Source: Proteles cristata cristata (Eukaryota; Chordata; Mammalia; Carnivora; Hyaenidae). From it: a stretch of DNA of 64,000 nt. Every line of letters begins with the position of its first letter. Within the stretch, counting starts at the first letter, position 1. The notes beneath the pieces were generated by a model that saw only the letters and a program-made list of their open reading frames with translations, was not told the origin of the DNA and did not search any database. Position numbers and translations under genes: made by a program. The DNA is taken from the NCBI GenBank assembly GCA_017311185.1, contig JAESUZ010000352.1, positions 124,001 to 188,000 on the forward strand, written 5' to 3'. Below, piece by piece: positions 1 to 10,718 of this stretch.

Positions 1-133
1 AATTGGGGCAAGTAACAATTTAGTTTTCATCTTAAGTATTATCTCCTGTGGGATACTTTTCTACATACCGTCCCTACCTAGGGTACCAGATGTAGCAAAT
101 AAAAACACAGAACAGTATTTGGTATACATACTT
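1..133. other. intergenic/intronic sequence, nothing recognised
   Basis: AT-rich single-copy-looking DNA before the first SINE. It ends with the left target-site duplicate TGGTATACATACTT (120-133). No coding frame is seen. Confidence 0.6.
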
Positions 134-352
134 TTTTTTTTTTAAATGTTTTATTTATTTCTAGGAGAGAGAGAGAGAGACAGCGCGAGCAGGGGAGGGT
201 CAGAGAGAGAGGGAGTCACAGACTGAAACAGGCTCCAGGCTCCGAGCTGGCAGTCAGCACAGAGCCTGACGTGGGGCTCGAACCCATGAACCGCGAGATC
301 ATGACCCAAGCAAAAGTCGGACGCTTAACCGACTAAGCCACCCAGGCGCCCC
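134..352 (-). mobile_element. CanSINE, young subfamily, antisense
   Basis: Poly(T) then the CTAGGAGAGAG tail junction, ending in the reverse complement of the GGGGCGCC head. It is flanked by a perfect 14-bp target-site duplication TGGTATACATACTT (120-133 and 353-366), so this is a recent full-length insertion. Confidence 0.95.
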
Positions 353-399
353 TGGTATACATACTTATACTGAAAAAGTATTCATTGTTTATTTGAAAT

Positions 400-675
400 T
401 CAAATGTAACTGGATGTCCTGCAGCCCTACTAAATCTCTGGGTTTAGTTGTCCTGCTTCTCCCTGTGTGGCACCCTGTGCTATCCTCTTTCTGCATTACT
501 GCACTATATTTACATTGTCCATTTAGTTGTCACTATCTTCTCAGTAGGGTAAAACTTTCCTATAGGTAAGAACTGTGTCGTGTTTATTTTATTCACTGTT
601 GGATCCCCAGTGCCAAGCACTGGCTTGACAACATTTATAGATACTCAGTAAATACCTGTGGGCTATTCAAAGGAT
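400..675 (+). repeat. L2 LINE 3' fragment
   Basis: The order of phrases (gcaccctgtgct, tatttacattgtcc, ggatccccagtgcc, a terminal ctcagtaaatacctg) follows the 3' end of mammalian L2. It is strongly diverged. The family name is by recognition. Confidence 0.6.
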
Positions 676-1005
676 GAAATCACTTGGTCTTGTAATTGCA
701 TTCTTCTCTCTTCCTCCATCCTTTCTTCTTCATCATCATCATTATCAGGATGAATATCAGTGGATGCTAATACAGAGAAAGGGGTAGGAATGCCATGATT
801 TAGAAATGTGCTTTATCACTTTATATCTAAGTTTTAGTTTCCCCATCTGATAGCTGGAGGTAATACCTGTTTCCTGCCTGCCTTAGATAATAGCTGCCTC
901 CTGTCTACCTTGGAAGAAAAGCAAAAATTATTATGCCTGCTATTTTCTAGAAATTGTGGGAGCTTCAATAGTTGGAAGCTGGACTTCTTATATAGTGGTA
1001 ATAGG
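676..1005. other. unassigned sequence with short (TCA)n-like run
   Basis: Contains cttcatcatcatcattatca near 728-747 and otherwise ordinary AT-rich sequence. No exon or named repeat is recognised. Confidence 0.5.
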
Positions 1006-1258
1006 TTTTAAGTCATGGTGAGGACGTGGAATCAAAAGCTCTGAGTTTGACTCTTAGTCTTGTCACATACTAATGGTGACTGCTTAGACAAGCTACTAAA
1101 CTGTGTTTCAGAATGTCCATTTTCTCATCTCTAAAACAGGAATAATAAGCTCATCTCTAAAATAGCTCCTTTCTAAGGGTTAGTGTGAAGATTAAATGAT
1201 AAAATATGTAAACTTGCGCATGTTTTTGACACATGGTAGGTACACAGGAAATCCCTAA
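1006..1258 (+). repeat. MIR SINE, sense
   Basis: Contains the MIR-like core and 3' part: 'agctctgagtttgact', 'ccattttctcatctctaaaa', 'taatgataaaatatgtaaa' type text and the ending 'acatggtaggtacacagga'. It is an ancient, diverged mammalian-wide SINE. Confidence 0.75.
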
Positions 1259-1785
1259 TGAAGCTTCTCAATCCTGACATATTGTAATTCCTTGAGTGAT
1301 TCTGGCTTTTGATTTTATAGGCATTCATAATTCCACAAATTGTAGATTCTCAGCCAGTTTCATATACCAAATATCAGAATCTGCGACTTCTCTTTTACTG
1401 AAATAGGTTACTGTGGGAATAATACATCAGTAAACTAACCTGTTTTATATCAGTCTGAAACAGCTAATTTTCCCTATGTGTGGTGCTTGTTGAATCCTAT
1501 TCACAATGATAGGAGAAAGTTATGTTGGATCAAAAGTGGATGCTTCTTTGATTACTTGTCTGCTACAAACCAGTTGTCCCTGTAAGTAACTTATAGGAAG
1601 GCTCATGAGCCCCCACTTTCTCAGTCTGTGGTTCTTCTGAAAAATCAAGCATAAGTGTGACTTTTTGGACCTTTGCTCTTCAGGAGATTTCTATTCTTAC
1701 TATGGCCTCACATACATTGGCATTACTGATTGTACCACACCATGGTCCTCAATGCTCTTTCTGCACTTTATCCCAATGCTTTTCA
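1259..1785. other. unassigned intronic/intergenic sequence
   Basis: No long coding frame, splice-bounded exon or clear repeat is recognised. The sequence is AT-rich. Confidence 0.45.
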
Positions 1786-1915
1786 GTTTAATGAATTAGG
1801 AAAGCAAATCTCCTGTAGATTAAATGACTTCCCACAGATTGCTCCATGTAGTCAGCTGCAATCTGAACCCAAGTGTTCTGACTCTTTTGTAATATGTGTA
1901 CTACATTCCACTTGT
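1786..1915 (-). repeat. MIR SINE fragment, antisense
   Basis: Text such as 'gattaaatgacttcccacag' followed by 'ctgaacccaagtgttctgactc' resembles the antisense MIR core (...aagtgacttgcccaaggtcac...). Diverged. Confidence 0.55.
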
Positions 1916-2009
1916 TGTATTGAACTAGAATTATGGAGCCTGTGCATTGATGTAAAAATGTGTAGTAATATTGTGAAATGCCCTGCAGAGATACACAATA
2001 ACCTCTATG

Positions 2010-2233
2010 GGGGCACCTGGATGGCTCAGTCAGTTAAGTGGTTGACTTTGGCTCAGGTCACAATCTCATGGTTCATGGGTTCCAGCTATGCATTGGACTG
2101 TGTGCTGACAGCTTAGAGCCTGGAGCCTGCTTCTGATTCTGTGTCTACCTCTCTCTCTGCCCCTCCCCCAGTCACACTCTCTCTCTTTCTCTCTCTCTCA
2201 GAAATAAATATTTAAAACAACAACAACAACAAC
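2010..2233 (+). mobile_element. CanSINE, old subfamily, sense
   Basis: Head GGGGGCACCTGGATGGCTCAG, CT-rich centre, tail ending in (CAA)n. Near-identical flanks ACAATAACCTCTATGG / ATAATAACCCCTATGG support a target-site duplication with a few changes. Confidence 0.92.
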
Positions 2234-2384
2234 ACATAATAACCCCTATGGCAGAAGGTTTATAATTGATTTAAGGAGACTAAACATGTAAGTTAAATAA
2301 CAAAAGGTAGTTAAGTGCCAGTGATTTACATAACCACAAAAAGCTACTGAAAATCAGAATTATTTTTAGCTATATAGAATAATT

Positions 2385-2644
2385 TCGGGTATTTTTTTAA
2401 TACCATATGTATCTGGATTTGTTTACTTAGGATAATGCTTTTGAGATTTATTCATGTTGTGTATATTAGTAGTTCTTTATTATTACTGATTAGTATTCCA
2501 TTGTATGGGTGTACCACAATTTGTTTATCTATTCACGAGTTAATGAACATTGGTCTATTTTCCACTTGTGGACTCTTGTGAATACAGCTGCTATGAACAT
2601 TGAAATACAAGCTTTTGTGTTGACGTAAGTTTTTACTTTTCTTT
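2385..2644 (-). mobile_element. old L1 ORF2 3' region, antisense (part 1)
   Basis: Text matching the antisense of the L1 ORF2 C-terminal region and beyond: 'agtattccattgtatgggtg', 'tgtttatctattcacgag', 'gcagctgctatgaacatt'-like. The same L1 resumes after each of the SINEs that follow, up to about 5300. Confidence 0.8.
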
Positions 2645-2850
2645 CTTTTTAAAAAAGTGTTTATTTATTTTTGAGAAAGAGAGCGCCAGTGAGTAGAGGA
2701 GGGCCAGAGAGAGCAGGAGAGAGAGAATCCTAAGCAGGCTCCATGCTGTCTCTGCAGAGCCTGACATGGGGCTCTCACGAACTGTGAGATCATGACCTGA
2801 ACTGAAATCAAGACTCAGACACTTAACCAACTGAGACACCCAGGTACCCC
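2645..2850 (-). mobile_element. CanSINE, old, antisense, inside L1
   Basis: T-run, GAGAAAGAGAG purine block and an end in CACCCAGGTACCCC. The short flank repeat AAGTTTTT on both sides marks insertion into the antisense L1. Confidence 0.9.
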
Positions 2851-3132
2851 AAGTTTTTGTTTTTCTAAGGTAAATACCTAAGAATGGAATTGTTGGGTCA
2901 TCTGTAAGTGTATGTTTAACTTTGTAAGAAATTGCCAAACATGTTTCCTAAAGTGTCTATACAAATTGGTATTCCCATCAGCAACATATAGGATCCTAGT
3001 TGCCAGCACTTGGTATGGTTGCCCTTTTTTTATTTTAGCTATTTAAGTGGGTTTATATGGTATTGCAGTGTGGTTTTAATTGGCATTTCGTTAATGACTA
3101 TTTCACATACTTATTTGCCATAGCATATCTTC
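2851..3132 (-). mobile_element. old L1 ORF2, antisense (part 2)
   Basis: Continues the same L1: 'aatacctaagaatggaattg', 'gaaattgccaaacatgtttcc', 'ggcatttcgttaatgactat' are standard antisense L1 phrases. Confidence 0.8.
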
Positions 3133-3331
3133 TTCTTTTTATAATGTTTATTTTCTTTTTGGGAGAGAGGAAGAGAGTATAAGCAGGGGAAGGGCAGAAA
3201 GAAGGGGACAGAGGATCTAAAGTGAGCTTTGTGTTGACAGCAAACAGCCCAACGTGGGGCTCAAATTCATGAACCATGAGACCGTGACCTGAGCTGATGT
3301 CGGACACTTAACTGAGCTACCCAGGTGCCCT
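3133..3331 (-). mobile_element. CanSINE, old, antisense, inside L1
   Basis: Antisense SINE ending CCCAGGTGCCC, with flanking AGCATATCTT repeated on both sides (3122-3131 region and 3339-3348 region). Confidence 0.9.
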
Positions 3332-3563
3332 ACCACAAGCATATCTTTGGTGAAGCAACTGTTTAAATTTTTTGCCCACTTTTCTTTATTGGGTTATTTG
3401 CCAGATTATTGTCTTATTCTGGATACAAGTTCTTTATCAGATATATATTTTACAAATATTTTCTCCCAGCCTGTAGCTTGCCCTTTTATCTTCTTAACGT
3501 AAATTTTAAGGCACAAACATGCTTTATATTTTAATGTGCAATTTATCAATTAAAAAATAGTTT
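3332..3563 (-). mobile_element. old L1 ORF2, antisense (part 3)
   Basis: 'tttgcccacttttctttatt', 'gtcttattctggatacaag' and 'ttctttatcagatatatatt' continue the antisense L1 started at 2385. Confidence 0.8.
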
Positions 3564-3727
3564 GGGGTCAACTGGGTGGCTCAGTCTGTTGAGCATCTGA
3601 CTTGGGCTCAGGTCATGATCTTCCAGTTCATGAGTTTGAGCTCCAAATCGGGCTCTCAGCTGTCAATGCAGAGCCTGCTTCAGATCCTGTCTCCCTCTTT
3701 CTCTGCCTCTCACCCGCTCGTGCACTT
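3564..3727 (+). mobile_element. CanSINE, old, sense, 3' truncated
   Basis: The head TTGGGGTCAACTGGGTGGCTCAG and central part are clear, but the element stops after '...cacccgctcgtgcac' with no A-rich tail. The next bases belong to something else, so its 3' end was lost or replaced. Confidence 0.85.
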
Positions 3728-4058
3728 TAAGGAGATAGAAGTTTATTGAATATACCACAAGGGAGTGGTGGGCAGGACAGCAGAGGAGAGACTGCCTGTT
3801 TCATTGATTTAAATGTCTATCTTTATGTCAATAGCACACTTCTTCATGTAGCTTGGTAGTTCAACAAAGGGCAAATTTTGCTCCCCATGAGACATTTGGC
3901 AGTGTCTGCAGATGTTTGAGATTGTTAGAACTCTGGCAGGGGAACGATTTGCCTTTGATAGGGGTAGAGGTCAGGATGAGTGCTGGCCAGTTTCCCATCA
4001 GAAAGAATTAGCCAGTCCCTAATGTCAGGAGCACCAACACTGAGAAACTCTCCTTTAC
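3728..4058. repeat. unassigned insert between a SINE and L1 sequence
   Basis: About 330 bp that interrupt the L1. 'ccatgagacatttggcagtg' and 'ccctaatgtcaggagcacca' resemble the antisense of an ancient non-autonomous DNA transposon type (hAT/Charlie-like), but the family is not certain. It begins 'aaggagatagaagtttattg'. Confidence 0.35.
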
Positions 4059-4475
4059 CTGTATATTAAAGTCTTGAAATCAGGCAGTGTAAGTCCTCCA
4101 ACGCTGTTCTATTTCAAAGTTGTTTTGGCTATACTAGGTCTTGTGCATTTTTATATAAATTTTAAAATCAGTTTGTAAATTTCTACAAAAGTGCCTGTTG
4201 AGATTTTGATTGGAATCAAGTTGGATCTCTAGGTGAATTTGGAAACAAATGATATCTCAATACTGAATCTTCCAATTTATAAGCATGGTTTATCTGTCCA
4301 CTATTTATTTCTTTTGTAGCTTGTCTCAGAAAAATGTAGTTTTCATTATATAGGCCTTGGACATATTTTGTTGCATTAATTGCTGATTACTTTATATTTT
4401 TCATGTTATAAATTGTATCTTTTTATTTCAATATCTGATTTTTAAGTTGCTATAATATAGACATAAAATTGATTT
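4059..4475 (-). mobile_element. old L1 ORF2, antisense (part 4)
   Basis: 'gtaagtcctccaacgctgtt', 'gttttggctatactaggtc' and 'gagattttgattggaatcaa' are antisense L1 ORF2 text. Confidence 0.8.
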
Positions 4476-4672
4476 TTAAAATATATATATTTTAAGAGAA
4501 AGAGAGAAAAAACATGAGCTGGAGAGGGGCAGAGAGAGAGAATCCCAAGCAAGCTCTGCACTGTCAACCCAGAGCCCAACGTGCACCCCACCCCCTGAAC
4601 CATTAGATCATGACCTGAGCCAAAACTAAGAGGCATCAAGGTGCTTAACTAAATGAACCACCTAGGTGCCCC
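4476..4672 (-). mobile_element. CanSINE, old, antisense, inside L1
   Basis: Ends in CACCTAGGTGCCCC. AATTGATTT occurs on both sides, as expected of a target-site duplication. Confidence 0.88.
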
Positions 4673-5330
4673 TCCAATTGATTTGTATATATTGATCTTG
4701 TTGCCTATGACCTTGCTATTAAACCTTGCTAATAAACTCAGTGTAAGTAAATTGTTATAGGTTCCATAGAATTTTCCACATAGACCTACATTTTGTCTGT
4801 TTTACTTACTCCTTTCTTATTTTTATGTCTCTTTTCCTTTTTCATGACTTACCGTACTTTCAGTGTTGAAGTTATTAAAGTGGGCGTCATTGTCTTATTC
4901 CTAATATTAAGGAGAAAGCATTCAATTTCTTACTATTTAGTATGATTTTTAGCTATAGGTTTTCAGCAGTTTCCTTTTAAGCACATTGAAAAGATTCGTG
5001 TCTATTCCTTGCCTGCTGAAAGTTGTTATCACAAATGGTTGTTGAATTTTGTCAAGTACCTTCTCTGTATTTATAGTGTAGTTTTTCTTTTTAATTCTTT
5101 TGATACAGTGAATTACATGTTTGATTTTCTTTTTGTAGAAATTTCTGATATTAAATCAACATTGGATTCCTGACGTAAACTCCAGTTAGGCATGATATAT
5201 TCTTCTCTTTATATATTCTTGAATTCAATTGGCTAAAATTTTGTTTAGAACTTTTGAGGGATCTTGGTCTCTAATTTACTTATTTCTGGGATTTTTTTTT
5301 CCTCTTGATTTTACTTTTTGTCCAAAGTAC
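4673..5330 (-). mobile_element. old L1 ORF2, antisense (part 5)
   Basis: 'attccacatagacctacatt', 'ttaaagtgggcgtcattgtc' and 'atttctgatattaaatcaac' continue the same antisense L1. The limit near 5330 is approximate. Confidence 0.75.
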
Positions 5331-5458
5331 CATTTGACCTTAGTTACTTGTTTTATCTCACAACTTTCAAGGGATTAACACCCTGAATGAAGAAGCCAAT
5401 TTACTTATTACAAAAAGTCTGTTATGTGTTGAAGTGCTATTTGCAGAAATTGTGCTAA

Positions 5459-5571
5459 GCTTTTTTTTTTTTTTTTTTTAATGTAATCTCTGCACCCAAT
5501 GTGGGTCTCAAACCCAAAACTCCCAGATCAAGAGTCGCATTCTTTACCGACTGAGCCAGCCAGGTGCCCTT
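5459..5571 (-). mobile_element. short tRNA-head CanSINE (older type), antisense
   Basis: Poly(T) 5461-5480, then only the tRNA-like part ending GAGCCAGCCAGGTGCCC, without the CT-rich middle. Flanks repeat TTGTGCTAA. A distinct older CanSINE class, also seen at 13985, 15640 and 61278. Confidence 0.8.
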
Positions 5572-5858
5572 GTGCTAATAAGCTCTTTATGTTTGATATT
5601 TCATATAATCCTCGCAACCTCCTTACAAAGATAGTACTGTTATTATGCCCATTTTAGAGATGAGAAAACTGAAGCTCAGAACCACTAACTAATTTCCCAA
5701 GTGGTAGAGACAATTCAGATCACATCTTTCAGGGGCACCTGGATGGCTCAGTCAGTTGAGTGTCCAGCTCTTGGTTTCAGCTCAGGTCATGGGATTGAGC
5801 CCCCCATCAATGCTCAGCACTGAGCCTGCTTGGGATTCTCTCTCTCCCTCTGCTCATG

Positions 5859-5890
<32 letters not shown>

Positions 5891-5990
5891 TCCTCTCTCT
5901 CTTTTTCCCCCCCTCTCTCTCTCTAATAAAATAAAAAACAAATCACATTTTTCAGGTTGGTGGTCAGGCTTTTAAAACACATTGCTCTAT
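5572..5990 (-). repeat. MIR SINE, antisense, split by a CanSINE
   Basis: 'cattttagagatgagaaaac', 'tgaagctcagaaccactaac' match antisense MIR. The copy is interrupted by the SINE at 5732 and resumes at about 5942. Confidence 0.7.
5732..5938 (+). mobile_element. CanSINE, old, sense
   Basis: Head GGGGCACCTGGATGGCTCAG with a long CT tract. Target-site duplicates ATCACATCTTTCAG / ATCACATTTTTCAG differ at one base. Confidence 0.92.
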
Positions 5991-6238
5991 GTTCATATCT
6001 TTCTCAAGAAGTCTTTGATTATTAACACAGAATATTATGATGAGAGCAGAGGGGATTTAAAGACCCATACCTCTAAGTAATCTAAATCTACCTCATTATG
6101 TTAATTGGTTTTAATAGCATTTGTATGCTAATGTGTTTTTTTAGTTTATTTTGAGAGTGTCTCTTATAATTGGCATACTAGCTCACCAATTTCTAAGTTT
6201 TATCATGTGCACTTTATTGTGGAAGCACTTGAATATTT
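5990..6238. other. unassigned sequence
   Basis: AT-rich, no repeat or exon recognised. Confidence 0.45.
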
Positions 6239-6432
6239 CTTTTTTTTTTTTTTAATGTTTATTTACTTTGAAAGAGAGAGAGCATGAACAGGGGAGAGGA
6301 AGAGAGCGAGAAGAGAGAGAATCCCAGGCAGTCTCTATGCTGACACAGGGCTCGAACCCACAAACTGTGAGATCATGACCTGTGCTGAAATCAAGAGTCA
6401 GATGCTTAACCAACTGAGCCACCCAGGTGCCC
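6239..6432 (-). mobile_element. CanSINE, old, antisense
   Basis: Poly(T), GAGAGAGAGC block, end CACCCAGGTGCCC. TTGAATATTT occurs on both sides. Confidence 0.92.
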
Positions 6433-6600
6433 TGGAATTTGAATATTTGTAATTGGTTTCTATAATGCTTCTGTTTAACTTTACATCTGTTGGCAGTTTC
6501 TAGTGTTGTTAATCTGGGCTAGAGCTTCCTTGAGAGAAAATAATACTTTTATTTTTTTCTATGGTCTATTCTATATCAATACTATCAATAAATATTTCTT

Positions 6601-6827
6601 TTTTGAAACTTTTTAATGTTTATTTATTTTTGAGAGAGAGAGACAGAGAGAGGCAGAGTTAGAACAGGGGAGGAGCAGAGAGAGAGAGGGAGACACAAAA
6701 TCTGAAGCAGGCTCCAGGCTCCGAACTGTCAGCACAGAGCCTGATGTGGGGCTCGAACTCACAAACTGCAAGATCATGACCTGAGCCAAAGTCAGATGCT
6801 TTAACCGACTGAGCCACCCAGGCGCCC
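6601..6827 (-). mobile_element. CanSINE, old, antisense
   Basis: Full-length antisense copy ending CACCCAGGCGCCC, with perfect 13-bp flanks AATAAATATTTCT (ending at 6599 and starting at 6828). Confidence 0.95.
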
Positions 6828-6840
6828 AATAAATATTTCT

Positions 6841-7494
6841 ATATATGTGAAATTATAGTATGTGTGAGTGTTAAGGGAAGCAAGAGTAGATCAGAAGCTA
6901 TCTCTTCCATGTATCTCTTGTTCCCAGGTTGCACATGTGCCAGATTATTATAGGACCTTTTAACCTCAAAAATTCAACTGTGGGAAGCCTGGGCTTAGCA
7001 GGCAGTTAGCTAGTGGACCCAACTTAATCTCTTCTGTTATCCCATGGTCAGATAGGTGAAAAGAAGAGAAGCAGAGTTATAAATAGAATGAACAACTAGA
7101 AATGCAAATTAAGATATATCAGGCATTAAGAGGATTTTCTGTCAGTAGAAGTAAAGACATACCTGAGCCAGTAGCAAGGACCGACAGGAAAAGGGTAGAT
7201 TCTTCTACCCATCTCTGTTGCATACTTACAACTTAAGGAAGTAGGGTCTTTGCCAACCAGAAACTTGGCAGCTACCCACAGTGTGTTGCAACTGTTATCT
7301 GCAGCATCCAGGCTCTTTCTCCCCCTCCCATCTCTCTTATCGTTACCTCTCTGCTTCCCTTGGTGACCGCAGTTCTGTAAAGGCAGAAGTGAACTTGTTT
7401 GGGTGCATTTTTCAGATGTAAAGGGAATAATAATAGGAAGGAGCAGAGAGGAGAAAAATCCATGGGGCTGGTCTGCGTTTTTTCAGGCCCCACT
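6841..7494. other. unassigned sequence
   Basis: About 650 bp with no recognisable repeat. Short open frames exist on both strands but show no codon pattern, homology or splice context. Confidence 0.5.
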
Positions 7495-7723
7495 TTTTTT
7501 TTTTTTTAATTTTTTTTTTAATGTTTTATTTATTTCTAGGAGAGAGAGAGACAGCGTGAGCAGGGGAGGGTCAGATAGAGAGGGAGTCACAGACTGAAAC
7601 AGGCTCCAGGCTCTGAGCTGGCAGTCAGCACAGAGCCCGACACGGGGCTCGAACCCACGAACCGCGAGATCATGACCCAAGCGAAAGTCGGACGCTTAAC
7701 CGACTAAGCCACCCAGGCGCCCC
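7495..7723 (-). mobile_element. CanSINE, young, antisense
   Basis: CTAGGAGAGAG junction and GCTGGCAGTCAGC diagnostic. AGGCCCCACTTT / AGGCCCTACTTT flanks. It translates to the same meaningless RE-rich frame as the other young copies. Confidence 0.95.
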
Positions 7724-7861
7724 AGGCCCTACTTTAAATAAACATAAATGAAGTGTTTTCTTTTGGAAAATTTCACATATGTATAAGAGTAAAGAGAATA
7801 GTTTAATGAACTCTCTTGTACCAGCCACCAGCTTAAACAACTCTTAGTTAGGTCCCGCCTC
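7724..7861. other. unassigned sequence between SINEs
   Basis: Contains 'ctcttgtaccagccaccagcttaaacaac', loosely like L1 3' flanking text. Not assigned. Confidence 0.35.
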
Positions 7862-8071
7862 TTTTTGGTTTGTTTGTTTATTTATTTATTTTGTGAGAGG
7901 GAGAGAGGGAGAGAGGGACAAAGAGAGCCAGGGAGAGAGAGGATGCCAGGCAGGCTCTGCACTGTCTGTGCAAGGTCAGATGTATTGCTTGGGGCGGGGC
8001 TCAATCCCATGAACCTGTGAAATCATGACCTGAGCCAAAATCAAGAGTTAGATGCTTAACCCAGGTGCCCC
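7862..8071 (-). mobile_element. CanSINE, old, antisense
   Basis: (TTTA)n then GAGAGGGAGAGAGGGAG and an end AACCCAGGTGCCCC. An internal GGGGCGGGGCTC version of the B-box region. Diverged. Confidence 0.88.
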
Positions 8072-8080
8072 AAACCCTGC

Positions 8081-8287
8081 CTTTTTTTTTTTTTTTTAAC
8101 TTTCTAAAACATTCATTTTTGAGTTCCAAGTAGGGGAAGGGCAGAGAGAGAGGGAGACATAGAATCTGAAGCGGACTCCAGGCTCTGAGCTGTTAGCACA
8201 GAGCCCAATGAGGGGCTCAGACTCATAGACTGTGAGATCATCACCTGAGCCGAAGTCACTCAGCCGACTGAGCCACCCAGGTGCCCC
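8081..8287 (-). mobile_element. CanSINE, old, antisense, next to the previous copy
   Basis: Separate poly(T) (8081-8098) and head CACCCAGGTGCCCC. Two antisense SINEs lie about 10 bp apart, probably a second insertion near the flank of the first. Confidence 0.88.
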
Positions 8288-8975
8288 TCCAAGCTCTGCT
8301 TTTGATTAGGGAAGAACTATGTCCTGTTTCAAAGTATCCAGAATGAAACTGCTAGTCATATACATTGCATAACCAGGCAACAGGATCAGGAGAGCCTTCC
8401 TTAGTTCATCAAAGCAAATGGCAAATCAAGGGGTCCTTAACCTAGGATCCACATATTGACTTCAAGGCATGACAGACTGAATTCTTTGTGCTGGAGAGAA
8501 AGTATATACTTTTAATGGACCCTCAAAGAGATCCTTAATCTCCAAAATACACGAGAGCCACAATACTATGTGACTGCTTTTCACCAGATTTTTGACTAAG
8601 AATTGTATGAATCAATCTTTTCTCCAAATAAAGAACTGAGAGTTAAAAGTCAGATAATACCTAAGTGGATAGTAAAGGGAAGAAACCAACTAGAATTTAT
8701 CTAACTTTTTTGTTAGCAAACACCAAACCTGGATAGTTTGCTCAACCTTCAAGTAATTGATAATTTTTTTAAGCCATCATGGGCTTATTAAGAAACTGCA
8801 GAATAAAGAAATCTTATACCTAACACACAAGAGCAAAATTGTACTTGGAACAAACAAGATATTAGGTGGTATTTGCTTTCTTCTCAAAGTTCTTTAATGA
8901 ATCTGAAATGGGATGTTAAAGACAACAGATTGAAATATAAGAGAACCAATCAAGATATCAGCAAAGATTATAGTA
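8288..8975. other. unassigned sequence
   Basis: About 690 bp, AT-rich, no clear repeat, no exon signals in a credible frame. Confidence 0.5.
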
Positions 8976-9165
8976 ATAATACCTAAGTATTTATTCAATA
9001 CAAGATACTGTATTAAAACTGCTCATGAATTAGTTGATTAAATCTAATTAAATGACTATTCCCAAGAAAATTTACATAAATAGTTTAAATTACTTCCCTA
9101 AGATCATACAAGTAGTAAGAGGGAGGTCTCACATTTGATTACCTGTAGACTGACTCCAGGGCCCT
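8976..9165 (-). repeat. possible MIR fragment, antisense
   Basis: 'ttacttccctaagatcatac' followed by 'aagtagtaagagggaggtct' echoes the antisense MIR core. Weak. Confidence 0.4.
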
Positions 9166-9200
9166 TGAGCTAGAGGAAATATGGATGATGGCAAAGTTCT

Positions 9201-9582
9201 TTTTTTTTTTTTAATTTTTAAAGTCTTATTTATTTATTTTTCTTAAATAGTTTATTGTCAAGTTGGTTTCCATATAACACCCAGTGCTCATCCCAACAGG
9301 TGCCCTCCTCCATGCCCATCACTCTCTTCCCCTCTTCCCCACCACCATCAGCTCTCAGTTTGTTCTCAGCATTCAAGAGGCTCTCATGGTTTGCTTCCCT
9401 TCCCCTCCCCAACTGTTTTCCTCCTTCTCCTCCCCCATGGTCCTCCGTTAAGTTCCTCCTAATCCCCCTATACATGCAAACATATGGTATCTGTCCTTCT
9501 CTGCCTGACTTATTTCGTTCAGCATAACACCCTCAAGTTTCATCCATGTTGCTACAAATGGCCAGATTTCATTCTTTCTCAT
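9201..9582 (-). mobile_element. 5'-truncated L1 3' end, antisense
   Basis: Poly(T), then the antisense carnivore L1 3' end (tttattgtcaagttggtttc ... tgctacaaatggccagattt). Flanks ATGGCAAAGTTCTT / ATGCAAAAGTTCTT (9188-9201 and 9581-9594) look like a slightly altered target-site duplication. Related to the L1 tails at 37763 and 61319. Confidence 0.9.
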
Positions 9583-9801
9583 GCAAAAGTTCTTGAATCA
9601 TTCTTGGTATCTTTCTGTGTTTTAAAATTTCTTCAGGACTCAACAAAACTCATAAAAATACTGAAATTCAGTATACTCTTAAAATTCACAAAGAAGGGGT
9701 CAAAAGATAGTGTGAAAATCAAGTCAGTGATGTGGAAGAGAAGTTGGAGGATGTCTTCTGAAATGCAGCAATAGAAAAAGATCAAAAAGTTGAAAATGAC
9801 A
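9583..9801. other. unassigned, possibly old L1-type sequence
   Basis: Purine-rich 'gaagagaagttggaggatgt' type text reminiscent of L1 5' or ORF1 parts, but not placed with confidence. It resumes after the SINE until about 10106. Confidence 0.35.
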
Positions 9802-9987
9802 AAGAGGTGCCTGGGTGGCTTGGTTGAGTGTCCAACTTTTGCTCAGGTCTTGATCTTTCAGCGTGTGAGTTCAAGCCCATCATCAGGCTCTCTGCTGGCA
9901 ACTCAGAGCCTGCTTCAGATCCTCTGTCTCCCTCTCTCTCTGATCCTCCCCTACTCACACACTCTCTTTCTCAAATAAACATTAAAA
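9802..9987 (+). mobile_element. CanSINE, old, sense
   Basis: Head GAGGTGCCTGGGTGGCTTGG. Both flanks read AAAGTTGAAAATGACA (16 bp, 9786-9801 and 9988-10003), a perfect target-site duplication although the element itself is diverged. Confidence 0.94.
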
Positions 9988-10106
9988 AAAGTTGAAAATG
10001 ACAGGAGCATAGAGAATCAATGTGTAGATGAATAGTATTCCTGAATAAAAGAATAATAAATAGAAGAGAAGCAGTAATCAAAAGTGAAATAGAAGACAAC
10101 ATTCTT

Positions 10107-10492
10107 TGAATGGATAAAGAAGGTGTGGTATATATATACAATGCAGTATTACTTGGCAATCAAAAAGAATGAAATCTTGCCATTTGCAACTACATGGATA
10201 GAACTAGAGGGTATTAGCAAAATTAGAGAAAGACAAATATCATATGACTTCACTCATATGAGGACTTTAAGATACAAAACAGGTGAACATAAGGGAAGGG
10301 AAGCAAATAATATAAAAACAGGGAGGGGAAAAAACATAAGAGACTTTTAAATATAGAAAACAGAGGGTTGCTGGAGGGGTTGTGGGAGGGGGGATGGACT
10401 AAATGGGTAAGGGGCATTAAGAAATCTACTCCTGAAATCATTGTTGCACTATATGCTGACTAACTTGGATGTAAATTAAAAAATAAATAAAT
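10107..10492 (+). mobile_element. L1 3' end, sense
   Basis: 'gcagtattacttggcaatca', 'ctacatggatagaactagag', 'cttcactcatatgaggactt' are the C-terminal end of L1 ORF2 and its 3' UTR, ending in an A-rich tail. 5'-truncated. Confidence 0.85.
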
Positions 10493-10718
10493 TGTTTTTT
10501 AATTTTTTTTAATGTTTTATTTATTTCTGAGAGAGAGAGAGATACAGCGTGAGCACGGGAGGGTCAGAGAGAGAGGGAGATACAGAATCTGAAACAAGCT
10601 CCAGGCTCTGAGCTAGCTGTCAGCACAGAGTCCAACACGGGGCTCAAACCCACAAACTGTGAGATCATGACCTGAGCCGAAGTCGGACGCTTAACCAACT
10701 GAGCCACCCATGAGCCCC
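10493..10718 (-). mobile_element. CanSINE, middle subfamily, antisense
   Basis: Central motif GAGCTAGCTGTCAGC shows the AGCT duplication. Head end CCCATGAGCCCC is slightly altered. Inserted at the tail of the preceding L1. Confidence 0.92.
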
